A DNA stretch of 9,339 bases from a candidate division FCPU426 bacterium (GTDB taxonomy: Bacteria > Oederibacteriota > JAAXVQ01 > JAUVAV01), in contig JAUXBQ010000094.1 in assembly GCA_030619365.1 (NCBI GenBank), forward strand, positions 1-9,339. Direction: 5' to 3'. Position 1 is the first letter of the stretch; every line of letters begins with the position of its first letter. The notes beneath the pieces were generated by a model. It made no database searches and was not told the DNA's origin. It saw only the letters and a program-made list of their open reading frames with translations. The position numbers and the translations under genes are program-made. Of this stretch, positions 1-6,058 are shown in pieces.

Positions 1-525
1 CATATTTACTAATTGTTTATCACTAATAATATTTTTGCCATCTGTTTCCATTAACCTCATTCCATTTGACGCGCTTCCATAAATTATTCTAAACATATTA
101 GCTGGCGTAGGTGTCGGCGTGGGCCCCGGCACTTCCACAATAATCACCAGCTTCCCGGCATTGTGCTCCACTTTGATGGTCACAGTGGTGGTCTGATTTT
201 TAGTCACCACGGCTTCGCCTGATCCGGAGTATATCTCCACCCCCTCCGCATCGAACAATTGGACGGTTATGGACCAGGTCCCCACCTGAATGCCCTCGAA
301 GCTCACTGAGCCGGTATGGTTTGTGATAGTAATCGGCAGGATGTGGGTTATAATCCCTTTGGTAATGGTTACGGTCCCGGACGCGATATTGTCCGCAGCC
401 TCCAGGGCGAACATGAGTTTGCCTTGCTCGGGCTGGACGTTGGGCGCAACCGGATTATTTTTCGAGCAGCCCACGAGCAGGCCCAAGCACAACAAAGGAA
501 CTATAAACCGATATTTTCGCAACAT
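1..525 (-). CDS. Lipoprotein with PT-rich linker (N-terminal part, runs off window)
   Basis: The first 175 codons are present and the frame stays open to the left edge, so the C-terminus is missing. The start ATG at 523-525 follows a strong TCCTCC complement (AGGAGG, 531-536). Residues 1-20 form a type II signal peptide with lipobox L-V-G-C and Cys20 as the lipidated residue. Ser at +2 suggests outer-membrane retention by the usual Lol rule. Residues about 35-130 alternate hydrophobic and polar residues, contain the phrase GTWSITVQLFDAEG and look like one Ig/fibronectin-like beta-sandwich. A P-T repeat linker (about 133-142, PGPTPTPTPA) follows. After it comes a segment with SNGMRLMETDGKN, which resembles the blade motif of TolB/DUF5050-type beta-propellers; that reading is inference from a single partial motif. 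The function is unknown; a surface or periplasmic binding protein is plausible. Confidence 0.85.
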   Translation of the reverse strand, partial: MLRKYRFIVPLLCLGLLVGCSKNNPVAPNVQPEQGKLMFALEAADNIASGTVTITKGIITHILPITITNHTGSVSFEGIQVGTWSITVQLFDAEGVEIYSGSGEAVVTKNQTTTVTIKVEHNAGKLVIIVEVPGPTPTPTPANMFRIIYGSASNGMRLMETDGKNIISDKQLVNM

Positions 526-547
526 GGCATTCCTCCTGTTTTTCACT

Positions 548-577
548 TATATAATTAGATGATCAAGCGCCTGTAAA
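548..577 (-). promoter_or_regulatory. Candidate sigma70-type promoter for the lipoprotein gene
   Basis: On the minus strand, TTTACA (572-577) is followed after 18 nt by TATATA (548-553). The predicted transcription start lies just upstream of the AGGAGG ribosome site at 531-536, giving a leader of about 15-20 nt. The match is by eye and the region is AT-rich, so a chance match is possible. Confidence 0.35.
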
Positions 578-746
578 TATTAGGGCATTTATGCGGCCTG
601 GCTTGATTCCTCATCCGCCAGCATTATTCCATAATACCCGGAACCTGTCTATTCGTAGGATGGTTTTTGTGTGGAAATATTTCACTTCCGGGTAAAATGT
701 TTGTAACGCTTGATTGTGCTTACCTTTAAAGGGGATTTTCGCGGAA

Positions 747-1964
747 TTAAAAATTCACTTGCGCATCCAGACCTGCCCTAAAGGTTTGGATGTTATCAGC
801 CTGGTTTCCCGAAAAAATATTCAGTTCAGGCACCATGAAAAGATTAATGCTTATAATGTCCTGTTGAAACCTGGCTCCGAAAGCGTTTTCCAGGGCCAGG
901 GATTTGCTGCCTTTATACGTGTCCTGGACATACAACAAAGCCATTTCCACCCAAAGCCGCAGAAATGGAAATATTTCCACTTCCAGCAGGCCCGGGCATT
1001 TCGCCTGATAAAGCTGGCCGTGTTCCCAGACAATATCCGCTGGTTTATAGTACTGCGTATCCGTGTAATCCAATTCAATACCCAGGGCATAAGATACGCC
1101 TGGCTGAGGGTAAGAGTAATAAGCGGACAGATCCACTTTATACCCCGGGATGACCAATTGATAAACCGGCCGGGCAATCTCGAATTGCTGAGTTTCCAGA
1201 ATCGTGGTGCTGTAAGCGGCACTAAGGCTGACATTTTCCCCGTCTATTTCACCCAGTATTTTTCGTGCTGCAATGTCCATGGTCTGGAACAGAAATTGAA
1301 CTTCCTGGTTATGGTCGTATTCGCCGGAATATAACTCCTCGGCATAAGACGCGTACATTCCCCATCCCTCTTGCGCCACACCCAGTTTGTGTTGATAAAC
1401 TTCCCTATTGTTGGCGTAAGTATAGCTCTGGGCTATGTCTGAAAGGTAATCGCCGGGATTGTCCTGATCGCGGTATTTAAACCAATAACCGATTATCATA
1501 TTCTCAATGAGATCATGAATATCCGCAGCGACTCCCGCATTGATATCCCGCTGCAGAGTTTTAGCCGTTTCCTTGAAATAAGACCCGTCTATAGAGGATG
1601 TGCTATTAGTCTCGTACCTTTCCCGGGAGTAGCCGTGTCCCAGGTTCACGGTCAGCAGCTCCTCAATGGGCGCAATAACTTGAACGTTGTATCCTGCCTC
1701 GTCGTCTCGCGTGCTTTTCTTAAAAACCGGATCACAAGGCTCTGCATATTCCAGATCTAAATTGAAATAGTTGCAAATGACATAGTCTTGAATATTTTTC
1801 AGCCTGGCCGGATTATCGAGCAGATTTTCGGCTTTGCCGACTTTCTCATACAAAAACATCTCGGATTTATCCTTATGCAATACCCCGACCGAGGCCAGTG
1901 TAATCGAGTTAAATCCCAAGATCAGCATTACATATAAAGTAAAGCGAAGTGTGTTTTTAATCAT
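747..1964 (-). CDS. Secreted protein, probable outer-membrane beta-barrel
   Basis: A 405-residue protein of unrecognised family. Residues 1-24 are a Sec signal peptide with a hydrophobic core (LYVMLILGF) and likely cleavage after TLA. The mature part shows long runs of alternating aromatic/hydrophobic and polar residues, such as VDLSAYYSYPQPGVSYALGI and LRLWVEMALLYV. The chain ends ...RAGLDAQVNF, a C-terminal Phe with alternating pattern typical of BAM-dependent outer-membrane barrels. Two Cys (in VICNYF and EPCDP) lie close together in the N-terminal third and could form a disulfide; a third sits near residue 310. AAGGAT about 10 nt before the ATG serves as ribosome site. It is transcribed divergently from the gene at 2117 and followed by the lipoprotein gene after about 220 bp, so a functional link is possible but unproven. 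The barrel call is inference; substrate and role are unknown. Confidence 0.8.
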   Translation of the reverse strand: MIKNTLRFTLYVMLILGFNSITLASVGVLHKDKSEMFLYEKVGKAENLLDNPARLKNIQDYVICNYFNLDLEYAEPCDPVFKKSTRDDEAGYNVQVIAPIEELLTVNLGHGYSRERYETNSTSSIDGSYFKETAKTLQRDINAGVAADIHDLIENMIIGYWFKYRDQDNPGDYLSDIAQSYTYANNREVYQHKLGVAQEGWGMYASYAEELYSGEYDHNQEVQFLFQTMDIAARKILGEIDGENVSLSAAYSTTILETQQFEIARPVYQLVIPGYKVDLSAYYSYPQPGVSYALGIELDYTDTQYYKPADIVWEHGQLYQAKCPGLLEVEIFPFLRLWVEMALLYVQDTYKGSKSLALENAFGARFQQDIISINLFMVPELNIFSGNQADNIQTFRAGLDAQVNF

Positions 1965-2116
1965 CTTTACCGTTATCCTTTCGTTCTTGGCCTCTTTATT
2001 CGACGTTTACACGCGACATTATATAATGATTATTTTCCGTTTACTACGAGGATTTGGATTTATCCATTTCTCTTTCTGGTATAAAATAAAACATCCGATT
2101 TTTCCAGGAGGCTTAT

Positions 2117-2572
2117 ATGAGCATGAGCGCGTTGGTTCTGGTCCTTGCCACTGTAGTGTTTTTAGGGTCCTGGTCCATCTATAGTTTTTTCCTGAGCCGG
2201 AAATCGCGGCCAACCGCGCCCAAGCCAACGGCACAGGCCAAGAAGACCGAAGACTTTGTCGCGGACCTGGTTGGCTCCAGCGGGGCCGGCATTGATATGG
2301 AAGAAGTCGAGGCCGCTGAACCCCTTACCCGCCAGCCGACCGCAGCTGCCCCAAGCCGGCCCGAAACACCCGCGCCGGTGGTCTCCGCGCCGGTCATGAA
2401 GGCCGGAGCCAAACTCACCACAGCCTGGGTCCGCATCGTCATCACGGGTATTTTGCTCCTGGCCGCTTTATACATTATATTAAGCAAGTCTTATGATGGA
2501 TCGTCCAAGAACTGGGCATTCGGCGTGATGGGCACCATCGTGGGGTATTGGCTCAAGCCGGAAAAGAGTTAA
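2117..2572 (+). CDS. Small membrane protein with N- and C-terminal hydrophobic segments
   Basis: A 151-residue protein that I do not assign to a named family. AGGAGG at 2106-2111 sits 5 nt before ATG 2117; a second in-frame ATG at 2123 (MSMS...) is 11 nt away, so 2117 is preferred. Residues about 5-26 are a membrane helix. Residues 27-100 are a Pro/Ala-rich, partly acidic, low-complexity linker. Residues about 104-123 are a second helix (IVITGILLLAALYII). The C-terminal WAFGVMGTIVGYWLK is a conserved-looking hydrophobic ending that I associate with many small hypothetical membrane proteins, some phage-like; that association is from memory. It is transcribed away from the barrel gene and is not obviously in an operon with the toxin gene 173 bp downstream, which has its own promoter. 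Confidence 0.8.
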   Translation: MSMSALVLVLATVVFLGSWSIYSFFLSRKSRPTAPKPTAQAKKTEDFVADLVGSSGAGIDMEEVEAAEPLTRQPTAAAPSRPETPAPVVSAPVMKAGAKLTTAWVRIVITGILLLAALYIILSKSYDGSSKNWAFGVMGTIVGYWLKPEKS

Positions 2573-2702
2573 GTTTTTCTTCTTTTGCTAACATCTCCAT
2601 CTTCGTCCTGGAGCGATTTCTTCATTTTTTTCTGCATGGGTTTCCTTGTTTTCCTGTCATAAACATTAATAAACCTAGCGTGCTGCAGACGTTGCTTTGC
2701 TG

Positions 2703-2731
2703 TTGACTGTATGTATTTTATTGTATATACT
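2703..2731 (+). promoter_or_regulatory. Strong sigma70-type promoter of the toxin-antitoxin operon
   Basis: TTGACT (2703-2708), a 17-nt spacer and TATACT (2726-2731) are close to consensus at optimal spacing. The -10 box overlaps the 8-bp palindrome GTATATAC (2723-2730), a reasonable site for an autoregulating ribbon-helix-helix antitoxin, as toxin-antitoxin operons are commonly repressed by their antitoxin. The predicted start of transcription is near 2738, only about 8 nt before the TTG start codon. Confidence 0.55.
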
Positions 2732-2745
2732 ATTAGGAGCATACA

Positions 2746-3018
2746 TTGAAAATCGAACGATTCTTATGGACGGCTGATAACGTCTCTCATATTGCACGAC
2801 ATTGCTGCTCTCCGGACGAGGTCGAGGAGGTTTTCGACAATCGTCCGCTGGTTTTGCGGACATATAACCAACGATATCTGGCTTTGGGGAAATCCCTGGA
2901 GGGAAGGTATCTGACCGTTATATTTACTCTCCTTCACGCCCGACGCCATGCTCGGGTAATTACGGCCCGGGATATGCACGATAAGGAGCGGCGCTACTAT
3001 CGCCGAAAACGATCATGA
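2746..3018 (+). CDS. brnT: BrnT-like type II toxin (predicted ribonuclease)
   Basis: A 90-residue basic protein with the BrnT family pattern: N-terminal F-x-W-x-x-x-N-x-x-HIARH (residues 6-19), DEVEEVF (24-30), RYLALG (43-48), GRYLTVIF (53-60) and C-terminal RVITARDMHDKERRYY (70-85). BrnT toxins have a RelE-like compact fold and inhibit translation by cleaving RNA. The usual length is about 90-100 residues, so it looks intact. The start is TTG at 2746, with TAGGAG (2733-2738) 7 nt upstream; no ATG sits at the family's expected N-terminus. The stop overlaps the next gene's ATG (ATGA, 3015-3018), giving the toxin-first order and translational coupling typical of brnTA. The family is clear; RNase activity here is inferred. 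Confidence 0.88.
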   Translation: MKIERFLWTADNVSHIARHCCSPDEVEEVFDNRPLVLRTYNQRYLALGKSLEGRYLTVIFTLLHARRHARVITARDMHDKERRYYRRKRS

Positions 3019-3320
3019 CGAAAAAGAGAAAAATCCCCGCTTTTAAAAACACATCGGAAGAGGCACGCTTTTGGGAAACGCACAGTGTGACTGACTACCT
3101 GGAGCATATGGAGGAAGTGGATAATATTTTCGCGCTCTCTCCCGAATTGTCCCGGACCATCCGCGAGCGGTCCAGCAAAAAAGCGATTTCCTTGCGGCTT
3201 TTTCGGTGGGAAATCGATCTGGCCAAACGTATTGCCAAATCAAAAAAAGTTCCTTATCAAAGATTACTGCGGGAATGGATCGATGCCGGAATCAAGCAGG
3301 ATATGACCCGCAATATGTAA
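3015..3320 (+). CDS. CopG/BrnA-like antitoxin with ribbon-helix-helix domain
   Basis: A 101-residue partner of the upstream toxin, overlapping it by 4 bp. The N-terminal half has KIPAFKNTSEEARFWETHSVTDYL (residues 6-29), matching the family opening in which a FWETH-type motif precedes the toxin-wrapping segment. The C-terminal half is a ribbon-helix-helix DNA-binding unit: strand AISLRL (57-62), helix about 63-76, then VPYQRLLREWI (79-89), the P-Y-Q-x-L-L signature of CopG-type antitoxins. I think it is nearer to the CopG_antitoxin family often paired with BrnT than to classical Brucella BrnA, so no gene symbol is given. It should neutralise the toxin and repress the operon by binding at the promoter 2703-2731. 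Confidence 0.85.
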   Translation: MTKKRKIPAFKNTSEEARFWETHSVTDYLEHMEEVDNIFALSPELSRTIRERSSKKAISLRLFRWEIDLAKRIAKSKKVPYQRLLREWIDAGIKQDMTRNM

Positions 3321-3349
3321 TCGCTCATCAGTATAAATAACCCACAAGA

Positions 3350-3483
3350 TGTCATTGCGAGCGACCGTAGGGAGCGTGGCAATCTTATTTTATCCTTATA
3401 AAACCGAGATTGCGACCTCAGGAAGTCCCGTTCGATATTCCCCTCCGGTCGGGGCTTCGTCGCTACCGCTCCTCGCAAAGACA
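3350..3483. mobile_element. MITE-like palindromic repeat, 134 bp
   Basis: The ends are imperfect terminal inverted repeats: TGTCATTGCGAGCGACCGTA at the left, and TGTCTTTGCGAGGAGCGGTA as the reverse complement of the right end (3464-3483). Nested inside are GCAATCT/AGATTGC (3379-3385 and 3407-3413), TTTTAT/ATAAAA (3388-3393 and 3398-3403) and CCCC/GGGG (3440-3443 and 3451-3454). Elements with TGTCATTGCGAG ends are, from general knowledge, scattered in many copies in diverse environmental bacterial genomes. There is no coding capacity. It lies between the antitoxin stop and the convergent purF-like stop, a tolerated insertion site where the folded RNA could also help end transcription. No clear target-site duplication is visible. 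Confidence 0.7.
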
Positions 3484-3530
3484 GCAAAAAGGGTTTTGCG
3501 GCAGAATCTTTTATTGAATACTTCCCTTAC

Positions 3531-4988
3531 TTAGCGGGCAGCCTTGGCTTTGGGCTTTTCCTCTTTTTCCCCTGCCCCGCGCGGGCCCGGGCACTGTCCG
3601 GACCAGCAGTACGTGCAGAGTTTTTCCCGCGGCAGGCCAATGGCTTCCACCATGTTATCGATGGTTAAATATTTCAGGCTGGTCACGTCCAGATCCTTGG
3701 CGATCCAATCCAGCATCTTTTGATATTTGGGACTGGTGTGATCCAGGTATTCTGACACATCCTCGATGTCCTCCCCCTCCAAGGCCCGGATAGCGCGGCG
3801 CGCGGCCAGTTCATGGATGCTGCGCGTGGACAGGATGAAGCGGCAGGGGAACATGAGAGGCGGGCAGGCCGGGCGCACGTGGATCTCCTGGGCGCCGCTG
3901 TCCCAGAGCTTCTTGATGGCGAAATTTTTAAGCTGCGTGCCCCGGACAATGGAATCTTCGCACAGCACGATACGGGCGCCCTTGATTACTTCGGCCACGG
4001 CCACCAGTTTCATCTTGGCGATCAGGTCGCGCTTGGCCTGGGTCGGCGGTGTGTAGCTGCGCCCGTACCCGGGCGTGTACTTGACCAGAGGGCGCCGGAA
4101 AGGAACCCCGGATTCCATGGCATATCCCAGCCCGTGCGCGAGGCCAGAATCCGGCACGCCGGTGACCTGGTCGATTTTCAATCCCTTATCCTGCTTGGCC
4201 AGGTTCCGGCCGCAGCGCTCGCGCACCATTTCCACGTTGATGCCCTCATAGGTCGAGGTCGGAAATCCCGTGTAAATCCACAAAAACGCGCAGATCTGCT
4301 GGTCCGGATTGCCCGGCGCTTTGGACACCATGCCGTCGGTCTCGTTGAGCAATACAATCTCGCCCGGCGCCAGGTGCTTCACGACCTCGAAATCGAGGTT
4401 GGGAAAGGCCGTGGTTTCGGCGGTCACGGCCCAGGCGTCGCGGCGCCGTCCGACCGTGAGGGGTGTGTATCCCAGACGGTCCCGGGCCGCGTACAGGCCG
4501 TCCGCGTGCAGCAGCAGCAGGGAGCAGGACCCCTCGATCTCGTTGAACATTTTCTGAATGCCGTCCACCAGGGTTTCGCCCTGGGCGATGAGCTTGGCAA
4601 TGAGTTCGGTTACGTTGACATGGCCGCTTCCCATCTCGCTGAAGGAATCGCCCCGGGCCAGCAGGTTGGCGGCAATGGCGTCCGTGTTTTCAATGACCCC
4701 GCTGGTCACCAGGCAAAAAGGCCCGAAACGGGAATTGAGATAGATCGGCTGCACGTCGCTGTCGCTGACCACGCCAATGCCCCGGTTGCCCGGAGAGCGG
4801 CCTACCTCGGCCATAAATTTCGATTTGAATTGGTCTTCGCTGATGTTGTGGATATGGCGGGTAAAGCCGGTCTTGCCCCACGTCGCCAGCCCGCCGTATT
4901 CCGTACCCAGGTGGGAAAGATAATCCGTGCCGTACATCAAGGTTTCCGCAATGTCGTTCGCGCCCGTTATGCCAAATACACCGCTCAT
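3531..4988 (-). CDS. PurF-family amidophosphoribosyltransferase homolog lacking glutaminase residues
   Basis: A 485-residue homolog of glutamine PRPP amidotransferase, the first enzyme of purine synthesis. Residues about 1-230 align with the Ntn glutaminase domain and about 235-460 with the phosphoribosyltransferase domain. The PRPP loop VLCEDSIVRGTQ is intact (341-352; canonical VDDSIVRGT). Cys233, Cys382, Cys458 and Cys461 fit the four Fe-S ligands of the Bacillus-type enzyme. The mature N-terminus should be Cys (MCGI...) but reads MSGVFG, so Ser replaces the nucleophile. The HxRY segment reads VVSDSDVQ and the HNGN segment reads TSGVIEN. Ammonia-dependent synthesis or a non-catalytic role is therefore more likely than glutamine use. 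The tail (471-485) is Lys/Glu/Ala-rich. The start at 4988 is chosen because MSGVFG is the conserved domain start; an upstream in-frame ATG (5039) would add 17 unrelated residues. Confidence 0.88.
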   Translation of the reverse strand: MSGVFGITGANDIAETLMYGTDYLSHLGTEYGGLATWGKTGFTRHIHNISEDQFKSKFMAEVGRSPGNRGIGVVSDSDVQPIYLNSRFGPFCLVTSGVIENTDAIAANLLARGDSFSEMGSGHVNVTELIAKLIAQGETLVDGIQKMFNEIEGSCSLLLLHADGLYAARDRLGYTPLTVGRRRDAWAVTAETTAFPNLDFEVVKHLAPGEIVLLNETDGMVSKAPGNPDQQICAFLWIYTGFPTSTYEGINVEMVRERCGRNLAKQDKGLKIDQVTGVPDSGLAHGLGYAMESGVPFRRPLVKYTPGYGRSYTPPTQAKRDLIAKMKLVAVAEVIKGARIVLCEDSIVRGTQLKNFAIKKLWDSGAQEIHVRPACPPLMFPCRFILSTRSIHELAARRAIRALEGEDIEDVSEYLDHTSPKYQKMLDWIAKDLDVTSLKYLTIDNMVEAIGLPREKLCTYCWSGQCPGPRGAGEKEEKPKAKAAR

Positions 4989-5088
4989 CCTGCACCCCCA
5001 TTCAAAATTCCCCCTCCCCGAGGAAGGGTCGTGTTTCATCAGTTAGTTGTTCCGGAATTAAAAGAGACGTTGTCAGTGGCTTTCGTTT

Positions 5089-5116
5089 ATTATGCGGGGA
5101 TCAGGCGGGCAGTCAA
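5089..5116 (-). promoter_or_regulatory. Candidate promoter of the purF-like gene
   Basis: On the minus strand, TTGACT (5111-5116) is followed after 16 nt by CATAAT (5089-5094), which can also be read as TAATAA with an 18-nt spacer. It would give a leader of about 95 nt before ATG 4988. The leader contains a C-rich/G-rich pair (CCTTCC ... GGGGAGG, about 5010-5030) that could fold just upstream of the start. Confidence 0.45.
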
Positions 5117-5155
5117 TGATTTTTTCGCGGGGGGAAGAGTTTTTCAGCTGTGGGC

Positions 5156-5184
5156 GGGCGCGCGAAGCGATCGTCCGCGCGCCC
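5156..5184. repeat. GC-rich hairpin downstream of the DUF2892 gene
   Basis: Perfect 9-bp arms GGGCGCGCG (5156-5164) and CGCGCGCCC (5176-5184) enclose an 11-nt loop. It starts 17 bp past the DUF2892 stop in its direction of transcription. No U-run follows on the minus strand, so it is not a canonical intrinsic terminator, but it could block 3' exonucleases or act with Rho. The adjoining CCCGTACGGG (5182-5191) is a second, overlapping palindrome. Confidence 0.45.
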
Positions 5185-5200
5185 GTACGGGTGTCTCGCG

Positions 5201-5404
5201 CTACTCCTTCTTGCGGGGGGTCATATTGATTATGGCATAGATTGGACAGAAATGTATCAGACTGGTGATGAGGAAAATAACCGCCAGAATGAGCAGCACC
5301 AGCGCCAAAGTTCCGGAAATCACGTTGGTGAAATACAGCACCGCGATGAAGAGCGCAATGATCAAGCGGATGACACGATCCGCGTTTCCCATGTTCTTTT
5401 TCAT
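5201..5404 (-). CDS. DUF2892 small inner-membrane protein (YgaP-type)
   Basis: A 67-residue protein matching DUF2892: the N-terminal MKKNMGNADRVIRLIIALF, two membrane helices (about 11-27 and 31-50), then the family signature H-F-C-P-I-Y-A-I-I (51-59). Full length for the family. These proteins are short inner-membrane units, in some species fused to rhodanese domains (as in YgaP); the function of the stand-alone form is not established. The conserved Cys53 lies at the end of helix 2. The start at 5404 is supported by AAAGGAGA (complement of 5412-5419) about 7 nt upstream. It has its own promoter and is probably a single-gene unit, 118 bp behind the DUF2148 gene. Confidence 0.87.
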   Translation of the reverse strand: MKKNMGNADRVIRLIIALFIAVLYFTNVISGTLALVLLILAVIFLITSLIHFCPIYAIINMTPRKKE

Positions 5405-5430
5405 TTTGTTCTCTCCTTTCCTGTGTAATG

Positions 5431-5447
5431 GCGGGCGCCCGGCCCGC
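5431..5447 (-). promoter_or_regulatory. Hairpin at the 5' end of the DUF2892 transcript
   Basis: Arms GCGGGC (5431-5436) and GCCCGC (5442-5447) enclose a 5-nt loop and fall between the -10 box (5454-5459) and the ribosome site (5412-5419). With transcription starting near 5447 the RNA would begin in or at this stem. It could be a 5' stabilising stem or an operator; which one cannot be told from the sequence. Confidence 0.35.
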
Positions 5448-5453
5448 TTGCCT

Positions 5454-5481
5454 ATTATGCGTAAGACCCCGTTTTAGTCAA
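5454..5481 (-). promoter_or_regulatory. Candidate promoter of the DUF2892 gene
   Basis: On the minus strand, TTGACT (5476-5481), a 16-nt spacer and CATAAT (5454-5459) have the same hexamers and spacing as the candidate promoter of the purF-like gene. The predicted start is near 5447, about 43 nt before the ATG. Confidence 0.5.
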
Positions 5482-5522
5482 CAGGATCTTATGTCCGTTT
5501 TGCCCGGCCCGGCGACAGCCCC

Positions 5523-6047
5523 TTATTTGCGGTCAAAGAACGGGTTCTTGCCCGTACCGGTGAGCGGTATGCCGTACGCCAGCCTGACTTCGTCGCCCAG
5601 CCATTTCAGGGCCAGGGCCGACATGCCGAGCGTGTACATGACGCGATTATCGGCGTGGAACCGGGCGGCCACGGAAACCGCGGACCCGATTGCGATCCCC
5701 AGGTCCCCGGGATTGAATACGCAGATCCCGTTCGCGGCGCGGTTGGCGTCGCAATCCTTGAATCCGCACAGTCCGCAATATTTCAGACCCAGTTGCTGGA
5801 TGCGGGTGCCAATGAGCACCGCGACGCTGACGTGCTCACGCAGGTTGCCCGCGTCACGCAGAAAGGCGGCCACCCCGTGCTTTTTGCCGATCCGCTCCAT
5901 TTCCTCCGCAGCGTGAAGAATGTCTTCCCGCTCCAGAATGGCGATTTCCAGGTTGTCCTGGCCACGCCCTTTGGGCGCGGTGGTAGCCGCCAGGACCATT
6001 TGCTCGGCTACACTCATCAATGCCTTTGGATTGTTTGCCTGCTGCAT
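5523..6047 (-). CDS. DUF2148 ferredoxin-domain protein (COG4739)
   Basis: A 174-residue protein, full length for COG4739. Residues 1-85 hold a helical N-terminal part beginning with SVAEQMVLAATTAPKGRG. The cysteine cluster YCGLCGFKDCDAN...GIC gives Cys91, Cys94, Cys99 and Cys109 (C-x2-C-x4-C-x9-C), a likely 4Fe-4S site. It is followed by the family hallmark NPGDLGIAIGSAVSVAA (112-128) and DNRVMYTLG (133-141). The family is found mostly in anaerobes and archaea; its biochemical role is unknown and an electron-transfer or redox role is inferred. GGAGGG lies 6 nt upstream of the ATG. The preceding bat-type gene stops 11 bp before this start, so the two are very probably co-transcribed. Confidence 0.9.
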   Translation of the reverse strand: MQQANNPKALMSVAEQMVLAATTAPKGRGQDNLEIAILEREDILHAAEEMERIGKKHGVAAFLRDAGNLREHVSVAVLIGTRIQQLGLKYCGLCGFKDCDANRAANGICVFNPGDLGIAIGSAVSVAARFHADNRVMYTLGMSALALKWLGDEVRLAYGIPLTGTGKNPFFDRK

Positions 6048-6058
6048 GTGCCGCCCTC

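Noticed and set aside
672..985. Near-identical motif GGAAATATTTC(C)ACTTCC at 673-689 and 966-983
   Set aside because: Only about 17 bp with an indel, one copy inside coding sequence and the core is a simple AT palindrome; likely chance.
714..1334. A 206-codon open frame on the plus strand opposite the barrel gene
   Set aside because: It has no ribosome site or domain signal and lies entirely over the signal-peptide-bearing minus-strand gene, which has the better start context.
3484..3499. Possible terminator GCAAAA-AGGG-TTTTGC after the purF-like gene
   Set aside because: The stem is only 6 bp and AT-rich, with no clean T-run after it; too weak to call.
4986..5039. Upstream ATG at 5039 as the start of the purF-like gene
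   Set aside because: It would add 17 residues without family support and lacks a good ribosome site; the conserved domain begins at MSGVFG (4988).
3813..5240. A 475-codon open frame on the plus strand opposite the purF-like gene
   Set aside because: It is antisense to a well-supported conserved gene, its translation is low-complexity and His/Arg/Gly-rich with no recognisable domain, and long antisense frames are common in GC-rich genes.
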